Shown here one piece after another: positions 33,461 to 41,865 of a DNA stretch of 64,000 bases. The notes below the pieces were generated by a model, which saw only the letters and a program-made list of their open reading frames with translations, had not been told where the DNA came from and did not search any database. The translations under genes and the position numbers were made by a program. The number at the start of each line of letters is the position of its first letter. Within the stretch, counting starts at the first letter, position 1. Source of the DNA: Rhodospirillales bacterium URHD0017 (GTDB lineage Bacteria; Pseudomonadota; Alphaproteobacteria; Reyranellales; Reyranellaceae); contig FODP01000024.1 of the NCBI GenBank assembly GCA_900110395.1, positions 1 to 64,000 of the forward strand. The letters run 5' to 3'.

Positions 33461-35755
33461 GTGACGCGTACCGTTTCCGCGACGACTGCCATGGCTGGCC
33501 TGCTGTTCGCCTCCGGGGCCGTGGCCCAACAGCCAATCGATCAAAACGCCCAAGGGCCGGCACCGACGCCCCCGCCGCCAGACCAGAATCCCGCCGCGCC
33601 GACCACCGCGCCGGCCACTATGCAACCCGTCACCGTGACCGGCTCGCGCCCCAGCGAGGACTTCCAGACCACCCGCGGGTCGATCTTCCGCATGGGGGCG
33701 GAGACCCTGATGGACGTGCCGCAGACGGTGATCGTCATCAATCGCGCGTTGATGAACTCGCAGGCCGCGACGACGCTCGACCAGGCGGTGCGCAACGTGC
33801 CGGGCGTCACCATCGGCTCGGCCGAGGGCGGCACGATCGGCAACAATATCAATCTCAACGGTTTCTCGGCCCGCACCGACATCTATCTCGACGCCATGCG
33901 CGACCGCGGCCAGTACTATCGCGACACGTTCGCGCTGGAGGCGATCGAGGTCCTGATGGGGCCGTCCTCGATGCTGTTCGGCCGCGGCTCGACCGGCGGC
34001 GTCATCAACCAGGTGACCAAGAAGCCGGGGATCAAGCAGGCGACCGAGCTCAGCGTCCAGGGCACGACCAACGGCCTGGTGCGCACCACGGCCGACGTCA
34101 ACACGCCGTTCGGCGAGAACAATGCGGCGCGCGTCAACGGCATGTTCCAGTGGGGCAAGGCCTCGACCATCGACAACACCAACGTCATGGACTTCGGCCT
34201 GGCGCCCTCGGTGAAGCTCGGCATCGGCACGCCGACCGAGATCACGCTGGGCGCCATCCTTCAGCACCGCAAGGACAACATTAACTACGGCGTGCCGCCG
34301 CTCAACGGCTTCCCGATCAACGTGCCGCGCAACGTCAATTACGGCCTGAGCGACGACTACACCGAGCAGGACGTCATCCAGCTCAACGCCACGGTCGACC
34401 ACAAGTTCAGCGGCGACCTGCGCTTCCGCAACCAGACCGAATTCCTGTGGGTCAACACGTCGGTCCGCCAGACCTCGGGTGGCTTCGTCGGCACCCTCGG
34501 CCCCAATTTCGGCTTCGTCCAGGCGGCGGCTGGCCCGAACAACACGCCTTACAGCGCCGCGCCGCTCAACCAGCTTTACATCCGGCAGCTCAGCCGCGAC
34601 CGCAACATCAACGACATCACGCTCGAGAACCAGGCCGAGGTCGAGGCCAAGTTCCTCACCGGGCCGGTCGGTCATTTGTTGCTGATGGGTCTCGACCTCA
34701 ACTACGAGCAGTACACCAACAAGACCTTCACGCGCTCGGGCTCCTGCAACAACATTCCTCTGGTGGCCGGATCGGTCGGCTGCACGCCGGCCGGCTTCAC
34801 GGTCGGCGCGGGGACGCCGGGTAACGTGGCGTCAGTTCCCGGCAACTACGCGTCATCGCAGGCCTGGGGGCTGGGCGCCTATTTCAACGACACGATGCAG
34901 GTGATGCCCTGGCTGAAGCTGGTCGGCGGCCTGCGTTGGGACGTCTATTCGGCGCAGTTCGGCAACTCGATCAACTCGGTAAACACGGTCGGCAGCACCG
35001 CGGTGCCCTACCAGTTCCAGACCGACTACTTCACCAGCGTCCGTGCCGGCGCGATCTTCGAGCCGACGAAGGAGCAGTCGTACTACGTCTCGTACAGCAC
35101 CTCGTTCAACCCGTCGCTCGAGCAGCTCACCTCGACGACGGGTAGCCAATCGCTGCCGCCTGAGAACAACGAAGGCTACGAGGCAGGCGTCAAGTACGAG
35201 TTCCTGAACGGCAACCTCTCGACCAACGCCGCGGCGTTCCAGATCACGAAGTACAACGCGCGCACGGCGAATGCCGACGGCACCTTCACCCCGACCGGCA
35301 CGGTGCGCGTGAAGGGCGTCCGCGTCGGCGCCGCCGGCCGCATCACGCCGGAATGGCAGGTCTTCGCCGGCTACGCCTACCTCGACGCCCGCATCATCCA
35401 GGGCATCACGAACATCGGTGGCGTCGGCAACACGACCGGCATGGTGCCGCTCAACACGCCCAAGGACTCGGGCAACATCTGGACGACCTACACGATCAAG
35501 GACACCTACGAGCTCGGCGGCGGCATGTTCTATGTCGGCCAGCGCTACGCCAACAACCAGAACACCGTGCAGGTCCCCGAGTACTTCCGCTTCGACCTGA
35601 CGGCCGCCTACAAGCAGCCGACTTGGGAGCTGCGCGCCAACGTCTTCAACCTGTTCAACACGATGTACTACGACTCGTTGATGGCGTCGGACGGCGGTCG
35701 CGCCGTGCCGGGCTCGGGCACGACCGGCCTGCTCACCTTCACCTACCGCATGTGA
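33461..35755 (+). CDS. TonB-dependent siderophore receptor (catecholate type)
   Basis: The 764-residue outer-membrane receptor starts at GTG 33461, with GGGGAGAAG ten bases upstream. A signal peptide (AMAGLLFASGAVAQQ) and a TonB-box-like MQPVTVTGSR are followed by the plug (VPQTVIVINRALMNSQAATT, ALEAIEVLMGPSSMLFGRGS, GGVINQVTKKP). The 22-strand barrel ends in GLLTFTYRM, with terminal aromatic pattern. The sequence is closest in style to Fiu/CirA-like receptors. The next gene, a PKHD hydroxylase, is also typical of Fiu-type loci. It imports ferric catecholate or related chelates using TonB energy. Confidence 0.92.
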   Translation: MTRTVSATTAMAGLLFASGAVAQQPIDQNAQGPAPTPPPPDQNPAAPTTAPATMQPVTVTGSRPSEDFQTTRGSIFRMGAETLMDVPQTVIVINRALMNSQAATTLDQAVRNVPGVTIGSAEGGTIGNNINLNGFSARTDIYLDAMRDRGQYYRDTFALEAIEVLMGPSSMLFGRGSTGGVINQVTKKPGIKQATELSVQGTTNGLVRTTADVNTPFGENNAARVNGMFQWGKASTIDNTNVMDFGLAPSVKLGIGTPTEITLGAILQHRKDNINYGVPPLNGFPINVPRNVNYGLSDDYTEQDVIQLNATVDHKFSGDLRFRNQTEFLWVNTSVRQTSGGFVGTLGPNFGFVQAAAGPNNTPYSAAPLNQLYIRQLSRDRNINDITLENQAEVEAKFLTGPVGHLLLMGLDLNYEQYTNKTFTRSGSCNNIPLVAGSVGCTPAGFTVGAGTPGNVASVPGNYASSQAWGLGAYFNDTMQVMPWLKLVGGLRWDVYSAQFGNSINSVNTVGSTAVPYQFQTDYFTSVRAGAIFEPTKEQSYYVSYSTSFNPSLEQLTSTTGSQSLPPENNEGYEAGVKYEFLNGNLSTNAAAFQITKYNARTANADGTFTPTGTVRVKGVRVGAAGRITPEWQVFAGYAYLDARIIQGITNIGGVGNTTGMVPLNTPKDSGNIWTTYTIKDTYELGGGMFYVGQRYANNQNTVQVPEYFRFDLTAAYKQPTWELRANVFNLFNTMYYDSLMASDGGRAVPGSGTTGLLTFTYRM

Positions 35756-35759
35756 GATC

Positions 35760-36446
35760 ATGCTGGTCTGCATTTCCGACGTTCTCGACGCCGGCCAGCT
35801 CGTCAGCCTGCGCGCGCGGCTCGACGGAGCCAACGAGGCGTGGGTCGACGGCCGCGTGACCGCGGGCTACCAGGGCGCGCCGGTCAAGTTCAACCAGCAG
35901 ATCGATGAGGCGTCGGACGTGGCGCTGGCCTGCCAGCGCATCGTGGTTGGCGCGCTCGAGACCAATCCACTGTTCATCAGCGCCGTGCTGCCCAACGTCA
36001 TCTATCCGCCGATGTTCAATCGCTACGGTCAGGGCATGAAGTTCGGCGCTCATGTCGACGGCAGCGTACGCATCCATCCGCACACCGGGGCCAAGCTGCG
36101 CACCGACGTGTCGGCGACGCTGTTCCTCACCAATCCCGACGAGTACGAGGGCGGCGAGCTCGAGGTCGAGGACACCTACGGCCGTCACAGCGTCAAGCCG
36201 CCGGCCGGCAGCATGGTCGTCTATCCCGCGACCAGCCTGCACCAGGTGACGCCGATAACCCGCGGCGTGCGCACCTCGTGCTTCTTCTGGGTGCAGAGCC
36301 TGATCCGGGACGAGACCCAACGCGGCGTGCTCTACCAGATGGACGAGGCCATCCAGCGGCTGAACCAGACCAACGCCGACGAGCTCGCACGACGATCGTT
36401 GATCGGCTGCTATCACAATCTCGTCAGGATATGGAGCGAGACCTGA
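35760..36446 (+). CDS. Fe(II)/2-oxoglutarate PKHD-type hydroxylase (PiuC/YbiX)
   Basis: The 228-residue protein shows the dioxygenase facial triad: His98 and Asp100 (GAHVDGSV) and His161 (TSLHQV), with Arg171 (RGVRTSCF) for 2-oxoglutarate. The phrase NRYGQGMKFGAHVD is a PKHD-family hallmark. It starts four bases after the receptor stop. These hydroxylases accompany Fiu/PiuA receptors and are thought to modify the siderophore or a peptide during iron uptake; the true substrate is unknown. Its stop overlaps the next start (TGATG). Confidence 0.92.
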   Translation: MLVCISDVLDAGQLVSLRARLDGANEAWVDGRVTAGYQGAPVKFNQQIDEASDVALACQRIVVGALETNPLFISAVLPNVIYPPMFNRYGQGMKFGAHVDGSVRIHPHTGAKLRTDVSATLFLTNPDEYEGGELEVEDTYGRHSVKPPAGSMVVYPATSLHQVTPITRGVRTSCFFWVQSLIRDETQRGVLYQMDEAIQRLNQTNADELARRSLIGCYHNLVRIWSET

Positions 36447-37126
36447 TGGCTGAAGCCGCCGCCACAGCCCTGCCGAGCAACCGAGTGAACCGACGGCTGG
36501 CCGTCGTGCGCTGGGTGCGCCGCACGCACGGCTGGTTCGGCCTGTGGGGCGCGCTGCTCGGCCTGATGGCCGGCACGAGCGGCATCTGGCTCAACCATCG
36601 CAGCGTCATGAAGCTGGAGCTGCCTGACCAGCAGCAGATCAGCACGCAACTCGCCATGCCAGAGCCGCGGCCAGCGACGGTCGACGCCATGGCCGCCTGG
36701 CTGAAGCAGACGCTTGACGTCGACCGTCCGGCGACCAACGTGCGGGTCGAGCGTTCGCGGCCTGTTCCCTGGGCGGAGCGCGGCGGTGAGGGGCGACCGG
36801 CCATGCAGCCCGAGCGCTGGACCTTCGCCTTCGGCGGGCCCAACAAGGTGATCCAGATCGAATACTGGGTCGGCAACCGGTCGGCCAGTGTACGCACCAC
36901 GCAGAACGGTTTCATCGCCACCCTCACCAACCTGCACAAGGGCACGACCATGCCGGCGCCCTGGATCCTGCTGATCGACACGCTGGCCGGGGCCATGATC
37001 TTCCTGTCGATCAGCGGCGTCATCCTGTGGTGGGAGACCCATCGCCGGCGACTTGCAGGGATCGTGATCTTTGGCGTTTCTGTGGCAGCTACGGCGGCAC
37101 TTGCGATGTCGTCGCTGCAGTGGTGA
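36446..37126 (+). CDS. PepSY-domain membrane protein
   Basis: The 226-residue protein has an N-terminal helix next to WVRRTHGWFGLWGALLGLMA and GTSGIWLNHR, the opening of PepSY-associated transmembrane proteins. A periplasmic domain (WTFAFGGPNKVIQIEYWVGN, TTQNGFIATLTNLHKG) and a second helix (TLAGAMIFLSISGVILWW) follow. Such proteins in TonB loci may reduce ferric siderophores at the inner membrane or help the receptor. ATG 36446 overlaps the upstream stop; ATG 36431 is an alternative. Confidence 0.85.
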   Translation: MAEAAATALPSNRVNRRLAVVRWVRRTHGWFGLWGALLGLMAGTSGIWLNHRSVMKLELPDQQQISTQLAMPEPRPATVDAMAAWLKQTLDVDRPATNVRVERSRPVPWAERGGEGRPAMQPERWTFAFGGPNKVIQIEYWVGNRSASVRTTQNGFIATLTNLHKGTTMPAPWILLIDTLAGAMIFLSISGVILWWETHRRRLAGIVIFGVSVAATAALAMSSLQW

Positions 37127-37136
37127 GAAAGCAGCC

Positions 37137-37931
37137 GTGAGCCCGGAAACCCCTCTCATGCCTCGCCTGGAGGCGGAGGTCGGAGCCTCCAGGGAGCCGC
37201 TGACGCCCATGGCCAAGCGCGCCCTGCTGGCGCTGGTCATCTTCTTCCATGTCGGCGGCGGCTGGGCGCTGACCCAGGTCGAACCCACGAAGCTGATCGT
37301 GGGCGACATCGCGCCGATGGAAGTGCGCATGGTGCCGGCCGAGCAGTCGGCGGAGCCCGAGGTCGAGAACGCCGAACCGCCGCCACCGGTCGAGATCAAG
37401 CCGCCCGACCTGGCGGCGATCGTCGAGCCGCCGCCGGACGACCTGCCGCCGCCGGAATTTCCGATCGCCAAGATCGACATCCCGCCGCCGGAGGAGCCGC
37501 CGCCGCCAGTCATTCGGCCGCTCGAGAAGAAGCCGGATCCCAAGCCCGAGCAGCCCAAGCCGGTGCAGCGCAAGCCGCCGGCGCCGGTACCGCAGGCGCC
37601 CGTCGACAACCAGCCGAAGCAGGCGGCGCCGGCGGCTGCGACCGCGCCTCGCGTCGTGTCGGCCTCGCAGCTCGGCTTCCTGGTGGCGCCCAACACCATC
37701 TATCCGGCGCGCTCGCGCAAGGCGGGCGAGCAGGGCTCGGTCATGGTCCGCGTGTTTGTCGACGTCGCCGGCCGGCCGGCGCAGGTGACGCTGGAAACGT
37801 CATCGGGCCACTCGGCACTCGATGAGGCGGCGTTGACCGCCGTGCGCGGCGCGCAGTTCCGGCCCTATTCCGAGGGCGGGGTGCCCAAGACGGTGTGGGT
37901 GCGCGTGCCAATCAATTTCGTGCTTCAGTAG
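37137..37931 (+). CDS. tonB: TonB energy-transducing protein
   Basis: From GTG 37137 the protein has 264 residues. A single membrane anchor (ALLALVIFFHVGGGWAL) contains the conserved His. A long Pro/Glu/Lys linker (PPPEEPPPPVIRPLEKK) spans the periplasm. The C-terminal domain has YPARSRKAGEQGSVMVRVFV and SSGHSALDEAALTAVR, ending in VPINFVLQ. This is a standard TonB that links ExbB/ExbD to the receptor. It is 10 bases from the PepSY gene end and 10 before exbB. Confidence 0.92.
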   Translation: MSPETPLMPRLEAEVGASREPLTPMAKRALLALVIFFHVGGGWALTQVEPTKLIVGDIAPMEVRMVPAEQSAEPEVENAEPPPPVEIKPPDLAAIVEPPPDDLPPPEFPIAKIDIPPPEEPPPPVIRPLEKKPDPKPEQPKPVQRKPPAPVPQAPVDNQPKQAAPAAATAPRVVSASQLGFLVAPNTIYPARSRKAGEQGSVMVRVFVDVAGRPAQVTLETSSGHSALDEAALTAVRGAQFRPYSEGGVPKTVWVRVPINFVLQ

Positions 37932-37941
37932 GAGTTAGGTC

Positions 37942-38685
37942 ATGGGTGATACATCCGCCCTGGGCTTCGGCCATTTCATCGCCAACGCCGACATCGTTGC
38001 CAAGGTACTGCTGGCGGTGCTGGCGATCATGTCGGCGATCTCCTGGTACCTGATCGTCTACAAGGGCATCAGCCAGGTCGTGCGTCAGAAGCGCAGCAAG
38101 AAATTCCTTGCCTTCTTCTGGAGCGCCACCTCGCTCGAGCAGGTGCAGAACGAGCTCGGCGTCCATGGCGTGCACGAGCCGTTCGGACATCTCACGGCGC
38201 ATGCCATGCACGCGCAGGCGCATCACGCCAAGTTCGGCGCCGCCAAGCTCGAGGAAGCGGGCAGCGAACAGGAGTTTTTGACGCGCACCATCAAGAAGGT
38301 GCTCGACGAGGAGACGACCGCGCTCGAGAACGGCCTCACCATGCTCGCCACGATCGGCGCCACCGCGCCGTTCGTCGGCCTGTTCGGCACGGTGTGGGGC
38401 GTCTATCACGCGCTGGTGGCGATCGGCATGTCGGGCTCGGGCATGCTCGACAAGGTCGCGGGCCCCGTGGGCGAGGCGCTGATCATGACCGGCATCGGCC
38501 TTGCCGTCGCCCTGCCGGCGGTCATGGGCTACAACTGGCTGACCCGCTCCAACCGTGTGCTGACCACCAAGCTCGATGCCTTCGCCTTCGAGCTGCTGAA
38601 CTTCCTGCTGATCGGCCGCACCTTGCAGACTGCCGGCCGCGGCGGCCGGCCCGGCACCGTGCCGCTGGCCGCCGTGAACTACTAG
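37942..38685 (+). CDS. exbB: MotA/TolQ/ExbB proton channel family protein
   Basis: The 247-residue protein has three membrane helices: VLLAVLAIMSAISWYLIVYK, then TMLATIGATAPFVGLFGTVW, and ALIMTGIGLAVALPAVMGYN. The G-A-T-A-P-F-V-G-L-F-G-T-V-W-G block is the signature of ExbB. It forms the proton-driven motor with ExbD and TonB in the inner membrane. GGAGTTAGGTC provides the ribosome-binding site. A 14-base gap separates it from exbD. Confidence 0.95.
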   Translation: MGDTSALGFGHFIANADIVAKVLLAVLAIMSAISWYLIVYKGISQVVRQKRSKKFLAFFWSATSLEQVQNELGVHGVHEPFGHLTAHAMHAQAHHAKFGAAKLEEAGSEQEFLTRTIKKVLDEETTALENGLTMLATIGATAPFVGLFGTVWGVYHALVAIGMSGSGMLDKVAGPVGEALIMTGIGLAVALPAVMGYNWLTRSNRVLTTKLDAFAFELLNFLLIGRTLQTAGRGGRPGTVPLAAVNY

Positions 38686-38699
38686 GCGAGGAGGGGGCC

Positions 38700-39116
38700 A
38701 TGGCTTTCGGAAGCTTCGAACGCAAGACCTCGTCCCAGCCCATGGCCGAGATCAACATGGTGCCGTTGATCGACGTCGTGCTGGTGCTGCTGGTGATCTT
38801 CATCGTGACCGCGCCGCTGCTCACCAACGTGGTCAAGCTCGACCTGCCCAAGGCGACCTCGGCGGCTGATATCCAGAAGCCGGAGAAGATCGAGTTTGCC
38901 ATCGACGCCAACGGCGGGCTCTTCTGGAAGGGCGAGCGCATCAGCCGCGAGGAGGCACTCGCCAAGTTCGCCGAGGAGGGCCGCAAGCGGCCGCAGCCCG
39001 AGGTCTACCTGCGCGCCGACCAGAACGTGCCCTATCGCTACGTCGCCGAGACCCTGGCCGACGCCTCCAAGGGCGGCCTGTCCAAGGTGGCCTTCGTCAG
39101 CGAACCGGCCCGCTAG
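38700..39116 (+). CDS. exbD: Biopolymer transport protein ExbD/TolR
   Basis: The 138-residue protein starts at ATG 38700 behind GAGGAGGGGG. It has a short cytoplasmic end (PMAEINMVPLIDVVLVLLVI), where the Asp in the helix is the essential proton-carrying residue, and a periplasmic domain with PEVYLRADQNVPYRYVAETL. It completes the ExbB-ExbD-TonB motor. An inverted repeat that may end the operon follows at once. Confidence 0.95.
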   Translation: MAFGSFERKTSSQPMAEINMVPLIDVVLVLLVIFIVTAPLLTNVVKLDLPKATSAADIQKPEKIEFAIDANGGLFWKGERISREEALAKFAEEGRKRPQPEVYLRADQNVPYRYVAETLADASKGGLSKVAFVSEPAR

Positions 39117-39121
39117 CTGGC

Positions 39122-39174
39122 GCGCGGACCTCCAGGTCCGCTCAAGCTCATGATGCGGACCTGGAGGTCCGCGC
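39122..39174. terminator. 20-bp perfect inverted repeat after exbD
   Basis: Arms at 39122-39141 and 39155-39174 are perfectly complementary, with a 13-base loop. Each arm is itself nearly palindromic around GGACCTCCAGGTCC. It lies between the convergent exbD and VOC genes, so it may terminate transcription from both sides, though there is no T-run. It could equally be a dispersed palindromic repeat of the genome. Confidence 0.6.
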
Positions 39175-39180
39175 TCCGGG

Positions 39181-39543
39181 TTAACGTGATGTCCACACGG
39201 CGAGTTCGTAGCCGTCGGGATCGGCGAAGTGGAAACGGCGGCCCCCGGGGAAGTCGTAGGCCGCCTTGACGATGCGTCCGCCCGCCGCCTCGATGCGGCG
39301 CTGGATGTCTGAAAGGTCGTTGGCGTACAGGATGACCAGCGGCCCGCCGGCGCCGCGGGACTTGCCGGCGCCGACGAAGCCGCCGGTCAACCGGCCGTCG
39401 CGGAACTCGCAGTAGTCCGGGCCGTAGTCCTTGAACGTCCAGCCGAAGACGTCGCCATAGAATTTCTTCGCGCGCGCCACGTCGGCGACGTCGAGCTCGA
39501 CGTAGTCGATGCGGCGATCGTTGTCGGAATTGTTCGCAGCCAT
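39181..39543 (-). CDS. VOC-family (glyoxalase/bleomycin resistance-like) protein
   Basis: The 120-residue protein is one VOC module: RIDYVELDVADVARAKKFYG, then VFGWTFKDYGPDYCEFRDGR, GGPLVILYANDLSDIQRRIE and GGRRFHFADPDGYELAVW. Metal-binding positions would be the Glu in YVELDV and the C-terminal Glu in GYELAVW. Members act as lyases, dioxygenases or drug-binding proteins, and the sequence does not say which. It is a single gene between two convergent neighbours. Confidence 0.88.
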   Translation of the reverse strand: MAANNSDNDRRIDYVELDVADVARAKKFYGDVFGWTFKDYGPDYCEFRDGRLTGGFVGAGKSRGAGGPLVILYANDLSDIQRRIEAAGGRIVKAAYDFPGGRRFHFADPDGYELAVWTSR

Positions 39544-39636
39544 GATCGCTCCTCTCCGAAGAGGAGCGATCCTGTCCGATATTCGCTGCGGCGTCTTGAT
39601 CGACGCTGTGACCTTCGACGAGTGCTAGCAGTGCTG

Positions 39637-40842
39637 TCAGTTGTACTTCGCGAGCTCCTGCCGGCCAATCTGATTGCGATGGACCTCGTCGGGGCCGTCG
39701 AAAATCCGCATCGACCGGGCCGAGGCGTAGGCCTTGGCCAAGCCAAAGTCACCGGAGACGCCGGCGCCGCCATGCGCCTGGATCGCCATGTCGACAACGC
39801 TCGACAGCATCTTCGGCACGGCGACCTTGATCATGGCGATCTCGGCCCGGGCCACCTTGTTGCCGACCGTGTCCATCATGTAGGCGGCCTTGAGCACCAG
39901 CAGACGCGCCTGCTCGATCATGATGCGCGCCTCTGCGATGCGCTCCAGGGTCACGGTCTGCTCGCTGAGCGGCTTGCCGAAGGCCACGCGCGACTTCACG
40001 CGCTTGCACATGTCCTCCAGCGCCCGCTCGGCCGAGCCGATCGCGCGCATGCAGTGGTGGATGCGGCCCGGCCCCAGCCGCCCCTGCGCGATCTCGAAGC
40101 CACGACCTTCGCCGAGAAGGATGTTCGAGAGCGGCACGCGGACATTGTCGAACGTCACCTCGGCATGGCCATGCGGGGCGTCGTCGTAGCCGAACACCGA
40201 CAAGGGCCGCACCACTTTCACGCCCGGCGTATCCATCGGCACCAGCACCATCGACTGCTGGCGATGGCGGCTGGGATTGGACGGATCGGTCTTGCCCATG
40301 AAGATCGCGATCGTGCAGCGCGGGTGGGATGCGCCGGTCGTCCACCATTTGCGGCCGTTGATCACGTAGTCACCGCCGTCGCGCAGGATGGTGCTCTCGA
40401 TGTTGGTGGCGTCGGACGAGGCCACGGCTGGCTCGGTCATGGCGAAGCAGGAGCGGATCTCGCCCGCCAGCAGCGGTTTCAGCCACTGCTCCTTCTGCTC
40501 TTCGCTGCCGTAGAGCTCCAGCGTCTCCATGTTGCCGGTATCCGGCGCAGAGCAGTTGAAGACCTCGGAAGCCATCGGTGCACGGCCCATGATCTCGCAC
40601 AAGGGCGCGTATTCCAGGTTGCTGAGGCCCGCACCGTGCGGCGAGTGCGGCAGGAAGAGGTTCCACAGGCCTTCCAGCCTGGCCTTCTTCTTGAGGTCCT
40701 CCATCAGCGCCGTCGGCTGCCAACGATCGCCGGTCTCGATCTCGTGATCATGGCGAGGCTCGTTGGGATAAATGTGCCGATCCATGAAATCCCTGAGCTT
40801 GTCCTGCAGGGCCACGACCTTGTCGGAGTGGGTGAATTGCAT
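39637..40842 (-). CDS. Acyl-CoA dehydrogenase family protein
   Basis: The 401-residue protein has the three-domain acyl-CoA dehydrogenase plan. The FAD contact motif is CFAMTEPAVASSDATNIEST, with NGRKWWTTGASHP after it. The C-terminal half has RAIGSAERALEDMCKRVKSR, FGKPLSEQ and AHGGAGVSGDFGLAKAYASA. It oxidises an acyl-CoA thioester to the enoyl-CoA and gives electrons to ETF. It resembles the ACAD10/11-like group by its N-terminus (RHDHEIETGDRWQPTALMED). It diverges from a LysR regulator 79 bases away, which probably controls it. Confidence 0.9.
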   Translation of the reverse strand: MQFTHSDKVVALQDKLRDFMDRHIYPNEPRHDHEIETGDRWQPTALMEDLKKKARLEGLWNLFLPHSPHGAGLSNLEYAPLCEIMGRAPMASEVFNCSAPDTGNMETLELYGSEEQKEQWLKPLLAGEIRSCFAMTEPAVASSDATNIESTILRDGGDYVINGRKWWTTGASHPRCTIAIFMGKTDPSNPSRHRQQSMVLVPMDTPGVKVVRPLSVFGYDDAPHGHAEVTFDNVRVPLSNILLGEGRGFEIAQGRLGPGRIHHCMRAIGSAERALEDMCKRVKSRVAFGKPLSEQTVTLERIAEARIMIEQARLLVLKAAYMMDTVGNKVARAEIAMIKVAVPKMLSSVVDMAIQAHGGAGVSGDFGLAKAYASARSMRIFDGPDEVHRNQIGRQELAKYN

Positions 40843-40921
40843 GGCATGCCTCCTGATGCTGCAGAGGCATAGCTAAGGCCGCGCACCGCATGAGGAAATT
40901 GAATAGATTTCATGGTATCTC

Positions 40922-41848
40922 ATGCACATGATTAATTTATCGCGCATCGACCTCAATCTCCTGGTCGTGCTTGAAGCGATCGTCGCCGAAGGCGGCGTCA
41001 GCCGGGCCGCCGCGCGGCTCAACCTCACGCAGCCCGCGGTAAGCCACGCGCTGGCCCGCCTGCGCGAGCTGTTCGACGATGCGCTGTTCGTCCGCGAGGG
41101 CCGCAACCTTGCGCCGACGGCACTCACCAAGGGGTTGGTCGAGCCGCTGCGCCAGTCGCTGCAGGCGCTCGGTACGCTGATCGAGAAAGGCGAGAGCTTC
41201 GATCCGGCGACGAGCGAGACGAGCTTCACCGTGTCGATGCGCGATCCCATGGAAGTGCTGATCCTGCCGCGGCTGATGCAGCGCTTCGCACGCACGGCGC
41301 CGCGCGTCGACCTGCGCACCGTGCAGGTCCGCCGACGCAGCCTCGAGAGCGGCCTCAGCGACGGCACGCTCGATGCCGCGCTCGATGTCGCCCTGCTTCT
41401 CTCGGAGCGCATCCATCGCCAGCGCATCAGCGCCGACCGCTTCGTGGTGGCGGCCCGCAAAGGCCATCCGCGCGTGCGGCCGGGCTTCACGCTCGCGACC
41501 TACCTGGCCGAGAAGCATGTCATGGTGACCTCGCGCCGCCGCGGCCCGGGTGCGGAGGACATCGAGCTCGGCCAGCACGGCCAGCGCCGCCATGTCATCC
41601 TGCGCTGCCGCAATTACCTTGCGGCTTTCCGCGTGGTGGCGGAGAGCGACCTGGTGCTCACCATGCCGGAGCGCTATGCGCCGCTGCTGGCTGCGGGGTC
41701 GGCGACAGTGCGGGCGCTCGCCATGCCGCTTCGCATGGCGACACTCGACCTCTTCCTTTATTGGCACGACCGGGTCGACAACGACCCGGCCAATCGCTGG
41801 CTTCGCTTGCAGCTCGTCGAGGCGTTGGGCAAGACTGCGCGGCGTTAA
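40922..41848 (+). CDS. LysR-family transcriptional regulator
   Basis: A 308-residue regulator with the N-terminal winged helix-turn-helix (SRIDLNLLVVLEAIVAEGGV, SRAARLNLTQPAVSHALARL with one Ala insertion) at about 8-65 and a periplasmic-binding-type effector domain. It is transcribed away from the acyl-CoA dehydrogenase gene with a 79-base gap, the usual arrangement for a LysR regulator and its target. The effector is likely a metabolite of that pathway. Start could be 40922 or 40928. Confidence 0.9.
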   Translation: MHMINLSRIDLNLLVVLEAIVAEGGVSRAAARLNLTQPAVSHALARLRELFDDALFVREGRNLAPTALTKGLVEPLRQSLQALGTLIEKGESFDPATSETSFTVSMRDPMEVLILPRLMQRFARTAPRVDLRTVQVRRRSLESGLSDGTLDAALDVALLLSERIHRQRISADRFVVAARKGHPRVRPGFTLATYLAEKHVMVTSRRRGPGAEDIELGQHGQRRHVILRCRNYLAAFRVVAESDLVLTMPERYAPLLAAGSATVRALAMPLRMATLDLFLYWHDRVDNDPANRWLRLQLVEALGKTARR

Positions 41849-41865
41849 CGCCGGAGGTTGCCCGC

